Translations under genes and position numbers: made by a program | Source of the DNA: Bacillota bacterium | GTDB lineage: Bacteria > Bacillota > Clostridia > Acetivibrionales > DSM-1351 | NCBI GenBank assembly: GCA_023415305.1 | Contig: JAEZKZ010000075.1 | Coordinates: forward strand, 1 to 5,307 | Direction of reading: 5' to 3' | DNA: 5,307 bases | The notes under the pieces: model-generated | What the model was told of the DNA's origin: nothing | The model's input: only the letters and a program-made list of their open reading frames with translations | Database searches by the model: none | In this document: positions 5,190 through 5,307 of the stretch, in pieces | Layout of the letters: every line of letters starts with the position of its first letter | How positions within the stretch are numbered: position 1 is the first letter of the stretch

Positions 5190-5307
5190 CTAATACACCA
5201 CAACCGTAGTCCCCAGCGGAATATACTTCGCGAGCCAATCAATATCCTCCTGCTTCATACGCACACACCCATGAGAAGCAGGCTTGCCCAAAGTGGCATC
5301 CAACAGG
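5190..5307 (-). CDS. L,D-transpeptidase (YkuD family), C-terminal part
   Basis: Only the last 38 codons are inside the window; the rest lies beyond its right edge. The visible residues include ASHGCVRM, the active-site motif of YkuD-type L,D-transpeptidases (catalytic Cys in SHGCVR), followed by the usual tail: an acidic helix (QEDIDWLAKYI), PLGTTVVVY and the stop. These exported or membrane-bound enzymes form 3-3 cross-links in peptidoglycan or attach it to other molecules, and in Bacillus YkuD is a spore-coat and cell-wall enzyme. Downstream is a strong terminator (5130-5178), so this gene is transcribed separately from the OLD-HEPN unit and is probably part of the host backbone. Whether a signal peptide, LysM or peptidoglycan-binding domain precedes the catalytic domain cannot be seen. 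Confidence 0.95.
   Translation of the reverse strand, partial: LLDATLGKPASHGCVRMKQEDIDWLAKYIPLGTTVVVY

Noticed and set aside
4963..5193. Plus-strand frame of 76 codons
   Set aside because: It covers repeat B and then runs through both arms of the L,D-transpeptidase terminator, which a real gene would hardly do.
1..5307. CRISPR array, tRNA or rRNA genes
   Set aside because: The repeats are few, long, diverged and not regularly spaced; no cloverleaf or rRNA-like stretch was seen on either strand.

Overview
The window looks like chromosomal DNA from an endospore-forming Firmicute. Three things point that way: Shine-Dalgarno sites such as AGGAGG and GAGGGGG, a small protein with a Spo0E-like SNEID motif, and the end of a YkuD-type L,D-transpeptidase. 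The dispersed GC-richer intergenic repeats would suit a Negativicutes (Sporomusaceae-like) genome, but that is a guess from general appearance and not proven here.

Layout from left to right. Bases 1-372 have no gene and hold repeats and hairpins: one copy of an inverted repeat (1-51), an 8-bp stem-loop (255-274) and a REP-like palindrome (332-351). Bases 373-642 (minus) encode an 89-aa acidic helical protein, perhaps Spo0E-like. A good sigma-A type promoter (878-905) and a leader that can fold (797-873) lie upstream of it. Bases 933-4145 (minus) are a strikingly AT-rich two-gene unit. The first gene is an OLD-family ATPase/TOPRIM nuclease of 676 aa (2115-4145); the second is a 366-aa protein with a HEPN-type RNKLMH motif (933-2033). 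A promoter (4275-4303) and a strong RBS precede the OLD gene. Bases 4146-5189 have no convincing gene: first an AT-rich leader, then two related GC-richer structured repeats (about 4376-4672 and 4878-5113) separated by a short AT-rich spacer with a terminator-like hairpin. Bases 5190-5307 (minus) are the last 38 codons of an L,D-transpeptidase, followed by its own terminator.

The main point of interest is the OLD + HEPN pair. OLD proteins are known phage-defence nucleases, used alone or with partners (UvrD-like helicase in Gabija, reverse transcriptase in retron-Eco8). HEPN proteins are common RNase effectors in abortive infection and toxin-antitoxin systems. The two genes are on one strand 81 bp apart, share an AT-rich composition unlike their surroundings, and are bracketed by copies of a repeat in inverted orientation. 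I infer a horizontally acquired two-component anti-phage module in which the OLD protein senses or cuts DNA and the HEPN protein is an RNA-cleaving or toxic effector. I do not recall a named defence system with exactly this pair, but novelty cannot be judged without a search.
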